A model generated the notes under the pieces. It was not told where the DNA came from and searched no databases. It saw only the letters and a program-made list of their open reading frames with translations. Position numbers and translations under genes: made by a program. From the NCBI RefSeq assembly GCF_046159835.1, contig NZ_JBJXCY010000001.1:682001-746000 (forward strand): DNA of 64,000 nt, read 5' to 3'. The stretch is from JACKJK01 sp046159835 (lineage in GTDB: Bacteria > Pseudomonadota > Alphaproteobacteria > Rhizobiales > Tepidamorphaceae). Shown in pieces: positions 61,889-64,000 of the stretch; the stretch's first letter is position 1, and every line of letters begins with the position of its first letter.

Positions 61889-63103
61889 ATGGCCGACAGT
61901 ATCCTGATCGTCGGAGCCGGGCAGGGCGGCAGCCAGCTTGCCGCGAGCCTGCGCCAGCTTGGCCACACCGGCGAGATCACCCTCATTGGGGACGAGCCGG
62001 GCCTGCCGTATCAGCGTCCGCCGCTGTCCAAGGCGTACCTCAAGGAGGGACGCGAGGACAGGCTGATGCTGAAGCCCGCCGCCTTCTACGAGACCGAGGC
62101 GATCGCGGTTCGCACCCCCCACCACGTGGCCAGCGTGGACGCAGCCGAACAGACCGCCACCCTCAAGGACGGTGAAACACTCGCCTACGACCACCTCGTG
62201 CTGGCGACAGGCGCGCGCAACCGCAAGCTTCCCATCGAAGGCATTGAGCTCGACGGCGTGGTCGAATTGCGCACCAAGGCCGATGCCGACGCCATCCGCG
62301 CGCGCATTGGCGATGTGCGTAAGGCGGTCGTCATTGGTGGCGGCTTCATCGGCCTGGAATTTGCAGCTGTTGCGACCGCCATGGGCGTCGACGTGACGGT
62401 GCTGGAGGCTGCGAGCCGGGTGATGTCGCGTGTGTGTTCGCCGCCTACCTCCGACTACTTCCACGACTTCCACGCGGGCACCGGCACGAAGATCGTCTTC
62501 GGCGCCACGGCGACCCGTATTCTGGGCGATGACCATGTAACCGGCGTGGAGACGGCGGACGGCTCAACGCTCGATTGCGACCTCGTGCTGGTCGCCGCGG
62601 GCGTGCAGCCGAACGTGGAACTTGCAGCAGAGGTGGGGCTGGATGTCGACAATGGTATCAGCGTCGATGCGCAACTGCTGACCTCGAACCCGGCCTTCTC
62701 GGCGCTGGGTGATTGCGCCAGCTTCGTGCACCCGCTGGCCGGTCGCCGCGTGCGGCTTGAATCGGTCCAGAATGCCATTGACCAGGCCAAGTGCATTGCC
62801 GCCCGCCTGACCGGAAACCCGCACGACTACGCTGACCTGCCGTGGTTCTGGTCGGACCAGGGCGACCGCAAGCTGCAGATCGCGGGTCTCGCGGACAAGG
62901 CCGATGACCACGTCGCGCTGCCGGGCGAAGACGGCAGCCTCGTTGTCCATTGCTTCGAGAACGACCGGCTCGTCGGCGTGGAGACGGTGAATGCGCCCGC
63001 AGCCCACATGATGGCGCGCAAGCTGCTTGGCAGCGGCACGGAGTTGTCGCGATCCGATCTCGCGGCCGTGGAGTTCAACCTGCGCGCCCTGCGCGGGCGC
63101 TGA
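61889..63103 (+). CDS. FAD-dependent ferredoxin/rubredoxin reductase-like protein
   Basis: 404 residues from ATG 61889; an in-frame start at 61856 is less likely. FAD motif ILIVGAGQGGSQLA (5-18), NAD motif AVVIGGGFIGLEFA (about 148-161), LATGARNRKL, and FAD C-terminal motif FSALGDCASF. The reductase C-terminal domain follows with LPWFWSDQGD. This is the rhodocoxin/putidaredoxin reductase type that feeds electrons to a [2Fe-2S] ferredoxin and then an oxygenase. No ferredoxin or P450 is adjacent, so the partner is unknown. Confidence 0.9.
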   Translation: MADSILIVGAGQGGSQLAASLRQLGHTGEITLIGDEPGLPYQRPPLSKAYLKEGREDRLMLKPAAFYETEAIAVRTPHHVASVDAAEQTATLKDGETLAYDHLVLATGARNRKLPIEGIELDGVVELRTKADADAIRARIGDVRKAVVIGGGFIGLEFAAVATAMGVDVTVLEAASRVMSRVCSPPTSDYFHDFHAGTGTKIVFGATATRILGDDHVTGVETADGSTLDCDLVLVAAGVQPNVELAAEVGLDVDNGISVDAQLLTSNPAFSALGDCASFVHPLAGRRVRLESVQNAIDQAKCIAARLTGNPHDYADLPWFWSDQGDRKLQIAGLADKADDHVALPGEDGSLVVHCFENDRLVGVETVNAPAAHMMARKLLGSGTELSRSDLAAVEFNLRALRGR

Positions 63104-63121
63104 GCGGCGGCCTGTGGCCGC

Positions 63122-63883
63122 TCAGGCCTTGAGCTTGTAGCCGGTGTGGAACATCCACCACACGATCGACAGGCAGACCAGCAGGAACACCGAGATCATC
63201 GCGATGGAGAGCGAGATCGGCACGTCGGAGATCTCATAGAAGCTCCAGCGGAACCCGCTGATGAGATAGAGCACCGGGTTGAGCAGCGTCACCTTCTGCC
63301 AGAACTCCGGCAGCATCTCGATGGAGTAGAAACTCCCGCCGAGGAACACCAGCGGCGTGATGACCAGCAGCGGCACGATCTGCAGCTTCTCGAATCCGTC
63401 CGCCCAGATGCCGATGATGAAGCCCAGCAGGCTGAACGTGACCGCCGTCAGCACGAGGAACAGCACCATGGCGGCCGGATGCGCGATGCGCAGGTCCACG
63501 AAGAAGGCGGCCGTGATGAGGATGACCGTGCCGATGATGACCGACTTCGTCGCCGCCGCGCCGACATAGGCGATGACGACTTCCAGATACGAGATCGGCG
63601 CGGAGAGGATCTCGTAGATCGTGCCCGTAAACTTCGGGAAGTAGATGCCGAAGGACGCGTTGGAGACGCTCTGCGTCAGCAGCGACAGCATGAGCAGCCC
63701 GGGCACGAGGAACGCGCCGTAGGAGACGCCTCCGACGTCTGAAATGCGCGACCCGATGGCCGAGCCGAAGACCACGAAATAGAGCACCGTGGAAATGACG
63801 GGCGAGACGAGGCTCTGGAACAGGGTGCGGCCCCAGCGCGCCATCTCGAAGCGGTAGATTGCCCAGACGCCGTAGATGTTCAT
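63122..63883 (-). CDS. ABC-2 type transporter permease
   Basis: 253 residues, six membrane segments, with the ABC-2/NodJ-type pattern: FGSAIGSRI after the first helix, YGAFLVPGLLMLSLL, and LTPLVFLGGSFYSIEMLPEFW in the late part. Probably an exporter of a lipid, polysaccharide or drug-like substrate. Start overlaps the stop of the upstream ATPase gene (ATGA). Confidence 0.9.
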   Translation of the reverse strand: MNIYGVWAIYRFEMARWGRTLFQSLVSPVISTVLYFVVFGSAIGSRISDVGGVSYGAFLVPGLLMLSLLTQSVSNASFGIYFPKFTGTIYEILSAPISYLEVVIAYVGAAATKSVIIGTVILITAAFFVDLRIAHPAAMVLFLVLTAVTFSLLGFIIGIWADGFEKLQIVPLLVITPLVFLGGSFYSIEMLPEFWQKVTLLNPVLYLISGFRWSFYEISDVPISLSIAMISVFLLVCLSIVWWMFHTGYKLKA

Positions 63884-64000
63884 GCCGCGTCCTCCACGAG
63901 CGAAACGAAGATGTCTTCAAGCGAGCTCTGCGAGGTATCGAGGTCGCGGAACGAGATGCCCTCAGCCGCCAGCGTGCTCAGCAGCTTGGTGACGCCGGTG
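63880..64000 (-). CDS. ABC transporter ATP-binding protein, C-terminal fragment
   Basis: Only the last 39 or so codons are in the window; the rest continues beyond 64000. The readable end, SSLEDIFVSLVEDAA, is the typical C-terminus of ABC-2 exporter ATPases (SLEDIFV motif). It overlaps the permease start by 4 bases, giving an ATPase-permease operon on the minus strand. Confidence 0.85.
   Translation of the reverse strand, partial: TGVTKLLSTLAAEGISFRDLDTSQSSLEDIFVSLVEDAA

Overview
The window is G+C-rich alphaproteobacterial DNA. The gene order feuP-feuQ, then a surface lipoprotein, ccmI-ccmE-ccmF-ccmH, degP, a response regulator/kinase pair, glnE, a PleC-like kinase and pepN is what I know from Hyphomicrobiales (Rhizobiales). 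TRAP and tripartite tricarboxylate transporters plus a DMSP lyase fit a marine or rhizosphere heterotroph. Genus cannot be assigned from sequence reading alone.

Regions: (1) 1-4200: a YcgN protein, a WYL-TerB protein, an AT-rich patch with small orphan ORFs, and an isolated remnant of a gene transfer agent packaging module (small terminase candidate plus C-terminally truncated large terminase). (2) 4300-26500: conserved chromosomal block for envelope signalling (FeuPQ), cytochrome c maturation, periplasmic proteolysis (DegP), nitrogen regulation (GlnE) and cell-cycle-type signalling. (3) 26700-40600: accessory and transport genes. These are a DapA-fold protein lacking the usual catalytic residues, a TRAP permease pair with an amidase-like hydrolase, a complete Liv-type ABC transporter, two DUF1127 proteins, a STAS protein, a SARP-like/hydrolase fusion, a PiT phosphate permease and a Nudix enzyme. 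(4) 40700-45200: a three-gene operon (LuxR-GAF regulator, PF06684-type protein, DddL-type DMSP lyase), a divergent MFS transporter and a quinone oxidoreductase. (5) 45400-63100: an oxalate and one-carbon island, ending in (6) an ABC-2 exporter cut by the window edge.

The oxalate island is the most interesting part. Oxalyl-CoA decarboxylase, formyl-CoA:oxalate CoA-transferase, a homologue of the hydrolase domain of 10-formyl-THF dehydrogenase, and formate-THF ligase follow each other on one strand. After them come a UspA protein, a complete TctCBA transporter, a serine/aspartate-glyoxylate aminotransferase and a ferredoxin-reductase-like flavoprotein. Upstream lie a GntR regulator with matching palindromic sites, a D-2-hydroxyacid (hydroxypyruvate-type) dehydrogenase, an isochorismatase-fold hydrolase and a divergent SucCD-like acyl-CoA ligase pair. 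Read together, this suggests import of oxalate (or a related small acid), cleavage through the CoA esters to CO2 and formate, and capture of formyl units on tetrahydrofolate. Entry into serine-cycle or photorespiration-like reactions would follow. The unusual elements are the formyltransferase-like gene between frc and fhs, the TTT-type transporter, and the divergent CoA ligase that could prime the cycle.
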